From the NCBI RefSeq assembly GCF_022479115.1, contig NZ_CP092497.1:6572001-6636000 (forward strand): a DNA stretch of 64,000 nt. The letters are read 5' to 3'. Position 1 is the first letter of the stretch. Each line of letters opens with the position of its first letter. Below the pieces are notes generated by a model, which was not told the origin of the DNA, did no database searches, and worked only from the letters and a program-made list of their open reading frames with translations. Made by a program: the position numbers and the translations under genes. Below are positions 8,248 to 16,511 of this stretch, piece after piece. This stretch comes from Amycolatopsis sp. EV170708-02-1 (GTDB lineage Bacteria; Actinomycetota; Actinomycetes; Mycobacteriales; Pseudonocardiaceae).

Positions 8248-9039
8248 CTACTTTCCGGTGAGCAATTCACCGAGTACTTCGAGCACGGGGGCCAGCACGC
8301 GGACCTCGGTGCCGGCGCATTCGGTGATCCCGGCGCCGACGACCTCGAAACCGCTCAGCCCGCGAAGCATCGCCACCAGACGTTCGATCGTCAAGCCACC
8401 GGGCTCCGGATAGTTCAGCCCGTCGAACTCCGCCGGGTCGAGCACGTCGAGATCGAGATGGACGTAGACCTTGTCCGCACCGGCCAGCCCGGCGGCGATG
8501 TCGGGCGTCTCGACGACGAGCCCGCGATCGACCACGGCACGCTCGGCGTCATCGAAGGCCCTCGTCCCGGCGAGAACGACGCGCCCCGGCTCGACCGGCG
8601 GATTCGCGGCGAACTCCGGGTCGCCCTCGCCGAGCAGCGACCGCAGCACCATGCCGTGGAACGCACCCGACGGCGACGTCTCCGCGGTGTTGAGGTCGGA
8701 ATGCGCGTCGAACCAGGCGACGCCGAGCCCCGGCCCGAAGCGGTAGCGCGCGACCCCGATCGGGATCAGCTCGACGCCGCAGTCCCCGCCGATGGTGAGC
8801 ACCGGCCCGCCGGGCGCCTCCAGCGCGGCGAGCTGCGCGGCCCGGTTCGCGCCCGTGAGCACCGCGCGGTTGGCGATGCCGTCGACCACGGGTGAGGTCT
8901 CGCGCGTCTGCCGGATGTGGTGCACCGGCACGCCCAGCACGTGGCCCGCGAGCTCGGCGAGCGCGACGCAGCCTTCGGGCAACTCCGGCGCGCGCTCGGT
9001 CAGTGCGCCTTGGAACTGGGGTACGGCGTTGATCAGCAC
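8248..9039 (-). CDS. arginase/agmatinase-family ureohydrolase
   Basis: 263 residues from GTG 9039. An ATG at 9078 lies inside a dispersed repeat and is judged unlikely. The Mn-binding signatures of the ureohydrolase fold are all present: GGDCGVEL (about residue 86), AWFDAHSDLN (about 111) and HLDLDVLDP (about 190). The usual first-motif histidine is replaced by cysteine (GGDC instead of GGDH), which is seen in some family members but makes the exact substrate (arginine, agmatine, guanidine compounds, formiminoglutamate) uncertain. It hydrolyses a C-N amidino or related bond in the cytosol. Downstream of pyc on the same strand but separated by a repeat, so probably independent. Confidence 0.8.
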   Translation of the reverse strand: MLINAVPQFQGALTERAPELPEGCVALAELAGHVLGVPVHHIRQTRETSPVVDGIANRAVLTGANRAAQLAALEAPGGPVLTIGGDCGVELIPIGVARYRFGPGLGVAWFDAHSDLNTAETSPSGAFHGMVLRSLLGEGDPEFAANPPVEPGRVVLAGTRAFDDAERAVVDRGLVVETPDIAAGLAGADKVYVHLDLDVLDPAEFDGLNYPEPGGLTIERLVAMLRGLSGFEVVGAGITECAGTEVRVLAPVLEVLGELLTGK

Positions 9040-9056
9040 CCGGTCCAGGCTAGTGG

Positions 9057-9134
9057 CTGAAGGGGACTTTCCCCGCATCAGACGTGACGAAAGGGCCCTT
9101 CACCGCGTGGCATGCGGTGAAGGGCCCTTTCAGC
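9057..9134. repeat. dispersed palindromic intergenic repeat, family B
   Basis: Begins CTGAAGGGGACTTTC, then an 18-bp perfect inverted repeat (9089-9106 and 9114-9131) with a GTGGCAT loop. It sits seven bases after the pyruvate carboxylase stop. A related element with different but still complementary arms is at 49557-49633. Likely terminator or REP-like element. Confidence 0.75.
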
Positions 9135-9140
9135 CCACGG

Positions 9141-12100
9141 CTACTCCAGGACGAGCAGCAGGTCCCCGCCTTCCACCTGCTGGACGGCGTTGATCGCGCG
9201 CCGCGACACCTTGCCGCCGGTGGAAGCGGTGATCGATGCCTCCATCTTCATCGCTTCGATGGTCGCGACCGTGGCACCGGCCTCGACCTCGTCGCCCTCG
9301 GACACCTGCAGCGTGACCACGCCCGCGAACGGCGCGGCGATCTGCTTCGGGTCGCCCTTGTCGGCCTTCTCCGTCGCCGGGATGTCCGACGCGATCGACG
9401 TGTCGCGCACCTGGATCGGGCGCAGCTGGCCGTTGAGCGTGGACATCACCGTGCGCAGGCCGCGTTCGTCGGCCTCGCCGATGGCCTCCAGCTCGATCAG
9501 CAGCCGGACACCCTGTTCCAGGTCGACCGAGTACTCCTCGCCCGGCCGCAGGCCGTAGAAGAAGTCCTTGGACGGCAGGACGGAGGTGTCACCGTACTGC
9601 TCACGGTGCGCCTCGAAGTCCTTCGTGGGCCCAGGGAACAGCAGCCGGTTCAGCGTCGCACGCCGGTTCTCGGCCAGCCCCTTGTGGTCCTCTTCGGACA
9701 GTTCCTGCACCGGCTTCGGCTGAGCGCGGCCTTCGAGGGCCTTGGTGCGGAACGGCTCCGGCCAGCCGCCGGGCGGGTCGCCCAGTTCGCCGCGCAGGAA
9801 GCCGATCACCGAGTCGGGGATGTCGAACTTGTTCGGCTCCGCCTCGAAATCGGACGGCGAGACGCCCGCGCCGACGAGGTGCAGCGCGAGGTCACCGACC
9901 ACTTTGGACGAAGGCGTGACCTTGACCAGATGCCCGAGGATCTTGTCCGCGGCCGCGTACATCGCCTCGATGTCCTCGAACCGCTCGCCGAGGCCGAGCG
10001 AGATCGCCTGCGTGCGCAGGTTCGACAGCTGCCCGCCCGGGATCTCGTGGTGGTACACGCGCCCGGTCGGCGACGAGAGCCCCGCCTCGAACGGCGCGTA
10101 GATCTTGCGCACGCTCTCCCAGTACGGCTCCAGGTCGCCGATGGCCTGCAGGTCCAGCCCGGTCGGACGGCCCGAGTGATCCGTCGCCGCGACGAGCGCG
10201 GACAGCGACGGCTGCGACGTCGTACCCGCCATGGACGCGACGGCACCGTCGACGGCGTCCGCCCCGGCCTGGATCGCGGCGAGGTACGTCGCCAGCTGGC
10301 CACCGGCGGTGTCGTGCGTGTGGATGTGCACCGGAAGGTCGAATTCCTTGCGCAGCGCGGAAACCAGCCGTGCCGCCGCCGGCGCCCGCAGCAGGCCCGC
10401 CATGTCCTTGATGGCCAGGACGTGCGCCCCGCGCCGACGATCTGCTCCGCCAGCTTGAGGTAGTAGTCCAGCGTGTACAGCTTTTCGGCCGGATCCGACA
10501 GATCCGAGGTGTAGCAGAGCGCCACCTCGGCGACGGCCGATCCGGTCTCGCGGACGGCTTCGATCGCCGGGCGCATCTGCTCGACGTCGTTGAGCGCGTC
10601 GAAGATCCGGAAGATGTCGATCCCGGTCGCCGTCGCCTCCTCGACGAAGGCGTGGGTCACCTCGGTGGGGTACGGCGTGTAGCCGACGGTGTTGCGGCCG
10701 CGCAGCAGCATCTGCAGGCAGATGTTCGGCACCGCTTCCCGCAGCTTCGCCAGCCGCTCCCACGGGTCTTCCGCCAGGAAGCGAAGGGCGACGTCGTAGG
10801 TCGCGCCGCCCCAGCACTCCAGCGAGAGCAGCTGCGGCGTGGTCCGCGCGACGATCGGCGCGACGGCGAGCAGGTCCTTCGTCCGCACACGGGTCGCGAG
10901 CAGCGACTGGTGCGCGTCGCGGAAGGTGGTGTCGGTGACGCCGATGGTCGGCGACTCCCGCAGCCAGCGGGCGAAACCCTCCGGGCCCAGCTCGGTCAGC
11001 TTCTGCTTCGAGCCGGGCGCCGGTTCGAGGCCCTTGGGCAGCTTCGGCAGTTTGACCTGCGGATCGAGGGTGCGCGGACGCTCGCCGTGCGGTTTGTTGA
11101 CCGTCTTGTCGGCGAGGTAGGTCAGCAGCCTGGTCCCGCGGTCGGCCGAATGGCGCGCGGTGAGCAGATGCGGGCGCTCCTCGATGAACGACGTCGTGAC
11201 GCGGCCTTCGCGGAAGTCCGGGTCGTCGAGGACGGCCTGCAGGAACGGGATGTTCGTGGCCACGCCGCGGATCCGGAACTCGGCGACCGCGCGGCGGGCG
11301 CGGCCGACGGCGGTCTTGAAGTCGCGGCCACGGCAGGTGAGCTTCACCAGCAGCGAGTCGAAATGCGCGCTGATCTCGGTGCCGGAGAACGCGGTCCCGC
11401 CGTCGAGGCGGATACCGGAACCACCGGGCGAGCGGTACGCGCTGATCATCCCGGTGTCCGGGCGGAAGCCGTTCGCGGGATCCTCGGTGGTGATGCGGCA
11501 CTGCAGCGCGGCGCCGCGCAGGTACACCCTGTCCTGCGACAGGCCGAGATCGTCGAGCGTCTCACCGGAGGCGATGCGCAGCTGCGACTGGACGAGGTCG
11601 ACGTCGGTGACCTCCTCGGTCACCGTGTGCTCGACCTGGATGCGCGGGTTCATCTCGATGAAGACGTGGTTGCCGTCCCGGTCGAGCAGGAACTCGACGG
11701 TGCCGGCGTTGCGGTAGCCGATCTGGCGGGCGAACTTCACCGCGTCGGCGCAGATCCGGTCGCGCAGTTCCGGCGGCAGGTTCGGCGCCGGGGCCAGCTC
11801 GACGACCTTCTGGTGCCGCCGCTGGACCGAGCAGTCGCGCTCGTAGAGGTGGATCACGTTGCCCGCGCCGTCGGCGAGGATCTGGACCTCGATGTGGCGC
11901 GGCTCGACGACGGCCTTCTCGATGAACACCGTCGGGTCGCCGAAGGCCGACTCGGCCTCGCGCGCGGCGGCCTCGATGGACTCGCGCAGCTGCGCCGGGT
12001 CCTGGACGCGGCGCATACCGCGTCCGCCACCACCGGCGACGGCCTTGACGAACACCGGGAAGCCGATCTCCTCGGCGGCGGCGATCAGCGCGTCGACGTC

Positions 12101-12517
12101 GGACGACGGCTCGGAAGAACCCAGCACCGGCACGCCTGCCTCGCGGGCGGCCTTGACCGCGCGGGCCTTGTTGCCGGTCAGCTCGAGGATGTCCGCGCTC
12201 GGTCCGACGAAGGTGATTCCTTCGTCCTCGCACGCGCGCGCGAGGTCCGGGTTCTCGGAGAGGAAGCCGTAGCCGGGGTAAACGGCGTCGGCGCCCGCCT
12301 TCTTGGCGGCCGCCACGATTTCCTCGACCGACAGATAGGCCCGCACCGGGTGACCGGGTTCGCCGATCTCGTAGGCCTCGTCGGCCTTCAGCCGGTGGAG
12401 CGAATTGCGGTCTTCGTGCGGGAACACAGCCACCGTGCCCGCGCCGAGCTCGAATCCGGCGCGGAACGCGCGGATGGCGATCTCACCCCGGTTGGCGACC
12501 AGTACCTTGCGGAACAT
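9141..12517 (-). CDS. pyc: pyruvate carboxylase, interrupted by an apparent one-base frameshift
   Basis: Converts pyruvate, bicarbonate and ATP to oxaloacetate (anaplerosis). ATG 12517 has a GGAAGGA site. Order: biotin carboxylase/ATP-grasp (about 1-450, GGGGRGMR, EMNPRIQVEHTVTEEV), carboxyltransferase (from about 540, TDTTFRDAHQSLLATR), PYC/OADA domain, biotinyl domain with EAMKMEA and biotin lysine near residue 1091. The frame breaks at about 10427-10430: after AEQIVGAG the reading frame shifts and the correct continuation (AHVLAIKDMAGLL) lies in another frame. One G appears missing from a G run; restoring it gives exactly 1126 codons. Otherwise every domain is intact, so a sequencing error is as likely as a real mutation. 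Confidence 0.93.
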
Positions 12518-12605
12518 GCCGGTCCTTCCCATCATCGGATCGGTAGGTGAGGCACGTTACCTGCTCGGTCCCGCAGGGCGGGAGTTGTTGCCCAGGTGAT
12601 GGACA

Positions 12606-13529
12606 TCATCCCTGGCCGGGTTGCACCCCGGGGCTCTGGAGCAACCTGTTCGCGGTGCCCTCGTGGACCCCGGTCAGCACGTCGACCGAAGCGAGGTCGA
12701 CGAGCGCTTTCGCGACGTCCGGCGCCGGCGCCTCCGGGTGCAGGGCCCGGTACAGCGCGGCCACCCCGGCGACGTGCGCGGCGGCCGACGACGTCCCGCT
12801 GAGCACGCGGCCGCCGCTCCCGCCGGCGTTGGGTCCCGGCACGTCGACGCCGGGCGCGAACAGGTCGACGACCTCGCCGTAGTTCGACGTCGACCCGACC
12901 TGGTCACTCGCGTCGGTCGACCCGACGGTGAGCGCTTCGGTGACCCGGCCGGGTGAGAACTTCCCCGCGTCGGTGGCCTCTCCGCCCGCCGGGAGGGCGA
13001 TCGGGACGACCGCCGCGAGCGCCCGGACGGCGGCGTCGAGCTGGTCGTTGGCCGTGCCGCCGATGCCGAGGACGGCGACGGCGGGCTGCTGTGCGTTCTG
13101 CGTCACCCAGTCGATACCCGCGATGATCTTGTCCGTCGCGCCGCCGCCCTGTGCGTCGATCACCCGGACCGGGACGATCTGCGCGGCCTTCGCGACGCCG
13201 AAGGTCCTCGACGCGGCGACACCGGCCAGGTACGTGCCGTGACCGTTGGTGTCGGAGGTGTCCGTGCCGCCGTTCAGGAAGTCCTTACCGGGTTTGACGC
13301 GGCCGCCGAAGTCCGGATGCGCCGCGTCGACCCCGCTGTCGATCACGTAGACCGTGACGTCCTTGGCGTCGGTCTCGTAGTGGTAGAGCTGATCGAGGCC
13401 CGTTCGCTGGTCGATCCGGTCCAGCCCCCAGTTCGGCGGGTTCTGCTGGACTTCCGTCGCGGAGGCGGGCTGCGCCACCAGCACGAGGAGCGCCAGCGCG
13501 GCCATGATCCGTACCAGTCGAATGATCAT
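12606..13529 (-). CDS. secreted S8-family (subtilisin-like) serine peptidase
   Basis: 307 residues. Signal peptide about 1-24 (cleavage near ASATE). A short prosegment is not obvious. The catalytic triad is visible: Asp in VYVIDSGVDAAHPDF (about 63), His in DTNGHGTYLAGV (about 97) and Ser in LSGTSSAAAHVAGVAALY (about 251). The oxyanion-region asparagine is less clear: the usual AAGN stretch reads ALPAGGEA, so activity may be atypical. No C-terminal membrane anchor is seen, unlike the mycosin at 62224. It lies 88 bp downstream in orientation from nothing obviously linked; likely a stand-alone secreted protease. Confidence 0.85.
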   Translation of the reverse strand: MIIRLVRIMAALALLVLVAQPASATEVQQNPPNWGLDRIDQRTGLDQLYHYETDAKDVTVYVIDSGVDAAHPDFGGRVKPGKDFLNGGTDTSDTNGHGTYLAGVAASRTFGVAKAAQIVPVRVIDAQGGGATDKIIAGIDWVTQNAQQPAVAVLGIGGTANDQLDAAVRALAAVVPIALPAGGEATDAGKFSPGRVTEALTVGSTDASDQVGSTSNYGEVVDLFAPGVDVPGPNAGGSGGRVLSGTSSAAAHVAGVAALYRALHPEAPAPDVAKALVDLASVDVLTGVHEGTANRLLQSPGVQPGQG

Positions 13530-13573
13530 GCCTTGGCTCTACGCCTGTGCCCCGGGGCGGCAACCCCGGAGTG

Positions 13574-14734
13574 TCACCCGTTCGACTGGTCTTGGCCGAT
13601 GTGGGCGCTGACCGTCGACTTCGGGAAGCAGACCAGCGCGTCGAACGCCGCCACGACGTCGACGGGGTTGAACAGGTGCGCGTGCCGGATGCTGCGGGGT
13701 CCCGCGGTTCCGCGGCGTGCGCGGAGATCGACCAGCCCGGGGCCCTCGGCTTCGACGCTGCCGTCCTCGGGTGCTTCGAGTTCCTGGCGGTACACGGTGA
13801 AACCGAGTCGTGCTTCGGGATCGGGCCGGAGCCCGGTGGTCTCGCCCTCGACCGCGGTGAGCCCGAGCGCGAAGTAGTCTTCGCCGAATTCGGCGGCCAG
13901 ATGCGTACCCGCCGACGGCGAGGTGAGGCCGGGGAACGGCGAGAACGGCACGCGCTGGAGGTGTCCGTTGTGGAGCATCACGACGATCTTCGTGTCGTCG
14001 CCGTGCAGCCGCCGGATCAGCCGGACGGTGTCGGCCATGTACGCGTCGCGCGAACCGCTCTGCAGGGCGGGCGCGTCGCCGGACATCATCGCGGCGACTT
14101 CGGCGAGGTACGCGTCGACGCGCAGTGCGCCTTCGACGTGGTGCTCCGCGACGGCGGTGTCCCCGTAGACGGGACGCAGCGACGTGAGATGCGTCTTGAG
14201 CCGGGTGAGCGCCGCGGTCGCCTTGTCCTTGGCGGCGGTGTCGAGGGCGGCGTACTTGGCGGGCGCTTCCGCGCTGCTGACCGACGCGTACCCCTTGGTG
14301 GCCTCGATCGCCGCGTCGACAAGGGCTACGGCGTTTTCGTCCACAGTGGACAGGTACGCGCGGACGGCGTCGAGCGACGGCACCGGCGAGCCCGCGGAAC
14401 TCGGCACGTCGAGGCCGTAGTACCGGACGTCGCCCCGTTCGCGGAGCCACGTCAGCATTTCGTGCGCCTCGGGCGACTCGCCGAGCGAGAAGGTGAAGCC
14501 GTCGCGACCGATGCCGTCGACGTCCCCAGCGGCACCCTTCAGCCAGGCTTCGACGAGCTCGCCCTCGGCGAAGCCGGACTCGAACGCCACGACCCGGAAG
14601 CCGTGCTGCTCGACGAGGTGCCGGAGCAAACGATTGCGCAGGTCGCCGAACTCGTGGATGTGGTGGTTGTTCTCGCCGATGGCGACGATCCTGGCGTCCC
14701 CGATGAGTTCGGCGATCTTCGCTGGGTCTGACAT
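13574..14734 (-). CDS. erythromycin esterase-family protein
   Basis: 386 residues from ATG 14734. The family core is recognisable: IVAIGENNHHIHEFGDLR (about 16-33) with the paired histidine/glutamate region, and VVAFESGFAEGELV (about 50). A MLHNGHLQRVPF-type motif lies at about residue 255, where the family has its conserved HxxH region. Characterised members (EreA/EreB) hydrolyse the macrolide lactone, but many relatives, including succinoglycan-synthesis-like ones, have other roles, so resistance is only a possibility. Divergent from the TetR gene with just 31 bp between starts, suggesting control by that regulator. Confidence 0.8.
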   Translation of the reverse strand: MSDPAKIAELIGDARIVAIGENNHHIHEFGDLRNRLLRHLVEQHGFRVVAFESGFAEGELVEAWLKGAAGDVDGIGRDGFTFSLGESPEAHEMLTWLRERGDVRYYGLDVPSSAGSPVPSLDAVRAYLSTVDENAVALVDAAIEATKGYASVSSAEAPAKYAALDTAAKDKATAALTRLKTHLTSLRPVYGDTAVAEHHVEGALRVDAYLAEVAAMMSGDAPALQSGSRDAYMADTVRLIRRLHGDDTKIVVMLHNGHLQRVPFSPFPGLTSPSAGTHLAAEFGEDYFALGLTAVEGETTGLRPDPEARLGFTVYRQELEAPEDGSVEAEGPGLVDLRARRGTAGPRSIRHAHLFNPVDVVAAFDALVCFPKSTVSAHIGQDQSNG

Positions 14735-14765
14735 ACTGGCCACACTAACGCAACAGGAGTAGCAA

Positions 14766-15371
14766 TTGGCAACCTCCGGTACCCAGCGGCCCGGCGGCCG
14801 GACCGAGCGCACGCGCCAGGCCGTCCTGCACGCCACCCTCGACCTGCTGGCCGAACGCGGGTTCGGCGAACTGACCGTGGACGCGGTCGCCGAACGGTCC
14901 GGGGTGCACAAGACCACGGTGTACCGGCGCTGGTCGTCACCGGACGGGCTCGTCGCCGCCGCGCTGCAGATGGGCGCGGAGGACGACTGGAAGGCGCCCG
15001 ACACCGGGTCGCTGGAGGACGATCTGTACGAGATCGCGGCCGAGGTGGTGCGGTACTTCACCGAGCCCTCGCTGAAGGAGCTGCCGACGGCGTCGGTGTC
15101 GGCGGCGTTCCAGTCACCGCAAGCGGCCGAGGCGCTGCACGATTTCTACGCCGACCGGCACGTGCGCATGGCGCCGATCGCGGAACGGGCCGTCGCGCGG
15201 GGCGAGATCCCCGAGGGCACGGACGGCGACGAGCTGGTGCGAGCGACGTGCGGGCCGATCTTCTACCGGCTCTTCCTGTCGCGGGAAAGCGTGACGGTCG
15301 CGGACGCGCGGGTCACGGCACGGGCCGTCGCGGTCGCGGCGCGGGAAGGCGCTTTCGTGCGGATCTCTTGA
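14766..15371 (+). CDS. TetR/AcrR-family transcriptional regulator
   Basis: 201 residues from TTG 14766, preceded by CAGGAG at good spacing. N-terminal TetR HTH about residues 12-58 (AVLHATLDLLAERGFGELTVDAVAERSGVHKTTVYRRW pattern, split here by function: helix 2-3 around SGVHKTTVYRRW). C-terminal ligand-binding and dimerisation helices follow, of the TetR_C_16-like type. It is divergently transcribed from the erythromycin-esterase-family gene with overlapping promoter space, so it most likely represses that gene and itself. Ligand unknown. Confidence 0.88.
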   Translation: MATSGTQRPGGRTERTRQAVLHATLDLLAERGFGELTVDAVAERSGVHKTTVYRRWSSPDGLVAAALQMGAEDDWKAPDTGSLEDDLYEIAAEVVRYFTEPSLKELPTASVSAAFQSPQAAEALHDFYADRHVRMAPIAERAVARGEIPEGTDGDELVRATCGPIFYRLFLSRESVTVADARVTARAVAVAAREGAFVRIS

Positions 15372-15470
15372 CCGGCTCCTGCGGACTCGTCGCTCGCCTG
15401 AGTACGTGAAGGTCGAGTTTCTTCGGCTGGGGCAGGTGGTGCAGCCGGGCCGCGGGTGGCGATCGCATAG

Positions 15471-15508
15471 TTCGTGAGGGCCTCACCGCCTATTCGACCA
15501 CTCACGAC
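15471..15508. repeat. degenerate copy of palindromic repeat family A
   Basis: Left end TTCGTGAG and right end ACCACTCACGAC match the ends of the 46-bp palindromes at 3288 and 30892, but the left arm has diverged; an internal GTGAGGGCCTCAC palindrome is present. The surrounding 237 bp (15372-15608) contains no recognised gene. Confidence 0.5.
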
Positions 15509-15608
15509 CATCTGGGCCCGCCGAGCCCGAGCTGCGGACAGTTTTACCGTCAGCGCCAAGCCTTTTCCGCGCCAGACTGGTCTCTCCGTGCCACGAGAGG
15601 GGACCGTC

Positions 15609-16016
15609 ATGACCGAAGAAGTCCGGAACCGGCCGCGGGAGATGCCGCGCCAGCTCAAGTTCGTCCGCGTCTTCCTGTGGATACAGGCGGTCCTCAACAT
15701 CCTCGTCAGCGCGCTCGTGACCGCGCTCGCGATCAACGAACTCGACCACGGCAACGAGGAAGCCGGCCTCGCCCTGGCGCTGGCGATCCTCGGTTTCGTC
15801 GTCGCCGTCGTGCTGATCGCTTGCGCGATACGGATTTCCCACGGTTCGCCCTGGGTGCGGCCGACGGTCATCGCGGTGGAAGGGCTGGCCGTGGTCATGG
15901 GTCTGATCAGCCTGGTCAACGGCGGGGCGATCACGCAGCTGATCGGGATGGGCATCGCCGTCGGCATCATCGTCACCCTCAACAAACCCGAGGAAAGCGC
16001 CTGGTTCAAGCGCTGA
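15609..16016 (+). CDS. small integral membrane protein
   Basis: 135 residues from ATG 15609, preceded by AGAGGGGACC. After a basic, cytoplasmic-looking N-terminus (about 1-20) there are four hydrophobic segments (about 20-40, 52-72, 80-102, 106-126) and a short C-terminal tail. The topology suggests a four-helix membrane protein. No catalytic motif or family name is recognised. The 3' end overlaps the convergent GNAT gene by 11 bases. Function unknown. Confidence 0.7.
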   Translation: MTEEVRNRPREMPRQLKFVRVFLWIQAVLNILVSALVTALAINELDHGNEEAGLALALAILGFVVAVVLIACAIRISHGSPWVRPTVIAVEGLAVVMGLISLVNGGAITQLIGMGIAVGIIVTLNKPEESAWFKR

Positions 16017-16509
16017 CGAGGTCGATCCGGTAGCGCACTTCGGAAAGCGGGACGTCCTCGCCGGGCATGGTGTCGGTCTTGGTCGCCCCGTCCGGCCTCC
16101 ATCCTCCGGCCGCGTAGAACCGCTGGGCGCGTTCGTTGGTGTCGAGCACCCAGAGCGTCGCCTCGCGGTGGCCCGATTCCCGCAGCGCGGCGACGGCGGT
16201 ATCGAGCAGCAGCCTGCCCAGTCCGGTACCCCAGCGCGCCGGTTCGAGGTAGATCGCGCGCAGTTCCCCGCGAATCCGGTCGACGGCGGTGAAGCCGAGC
16301 AGCGATCCGTCTTCGACCAGGACCAGGATGTCGCCCCGGTGGGCGGGATCGGCGAGGGTCCGCTGCCAGCGGGCCGCCCTTTCCTCGACGGACAGATCGC
16401 GAAGGTAGAGCTCGGGCAGCAGGCCCTGGTAGGCCGACTGCCACGACCGCACGTTCACCTCCGCGATGGGCCAGGCGTCCTCGACGGTCGCGAGGCGGAT
16501 CGTCGCCAT
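16006..16509 (-). CDS. GNAT-family N-acetyltransferase
   Basis: 167 residues from ATG 16509. The acetyl-CoA binding motif A reads LRAIYLEPARWGTGLGRLLLDTAV (Q/RxxGxG/A at about residues 88-104), followed by motif B with WVLDTNERAQRFYAAGGW. The fold is that of a small-molecule or protein N-acetyltransferase; the acceptor cannot be predicted. It follows the caspase-like gene on the same strand with a 2-bp gap, so it may be the third gene of that operon, which would be worth noting for conflict-system context. Confidence 0.85.
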   Translation of the reverse strand: MATIRLATVEDAWPIAEVNVRSWQSAYQGLLPELYLRDLSVEERAARWQRTLADPAHRGDILVLVEDGSLLGFTAVDRIRGELRAIYLEPARWGTGLGRLLLDTAVAALRESGHREATLWVLDTNERAQRFYAAGGWRPDGATKTDTMPGEDVPLSEVRYRIDLVSA

Positions 16510-16511
16510 CG

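Noticed and set aside
9018..9078. ATG 9078 as the start of the arginase-family gene
   Set aside because: It lies within the dispersed repeat beginning at 9057, so it would add repeat-encoded residues; GTG 9039 is preferred.
10652..12550. 632-codon open frame on the plus strand
   Set aside because: Antisense to the biotin carboxylase part of pyc, Arg/Leu/Glu-rich shadow.
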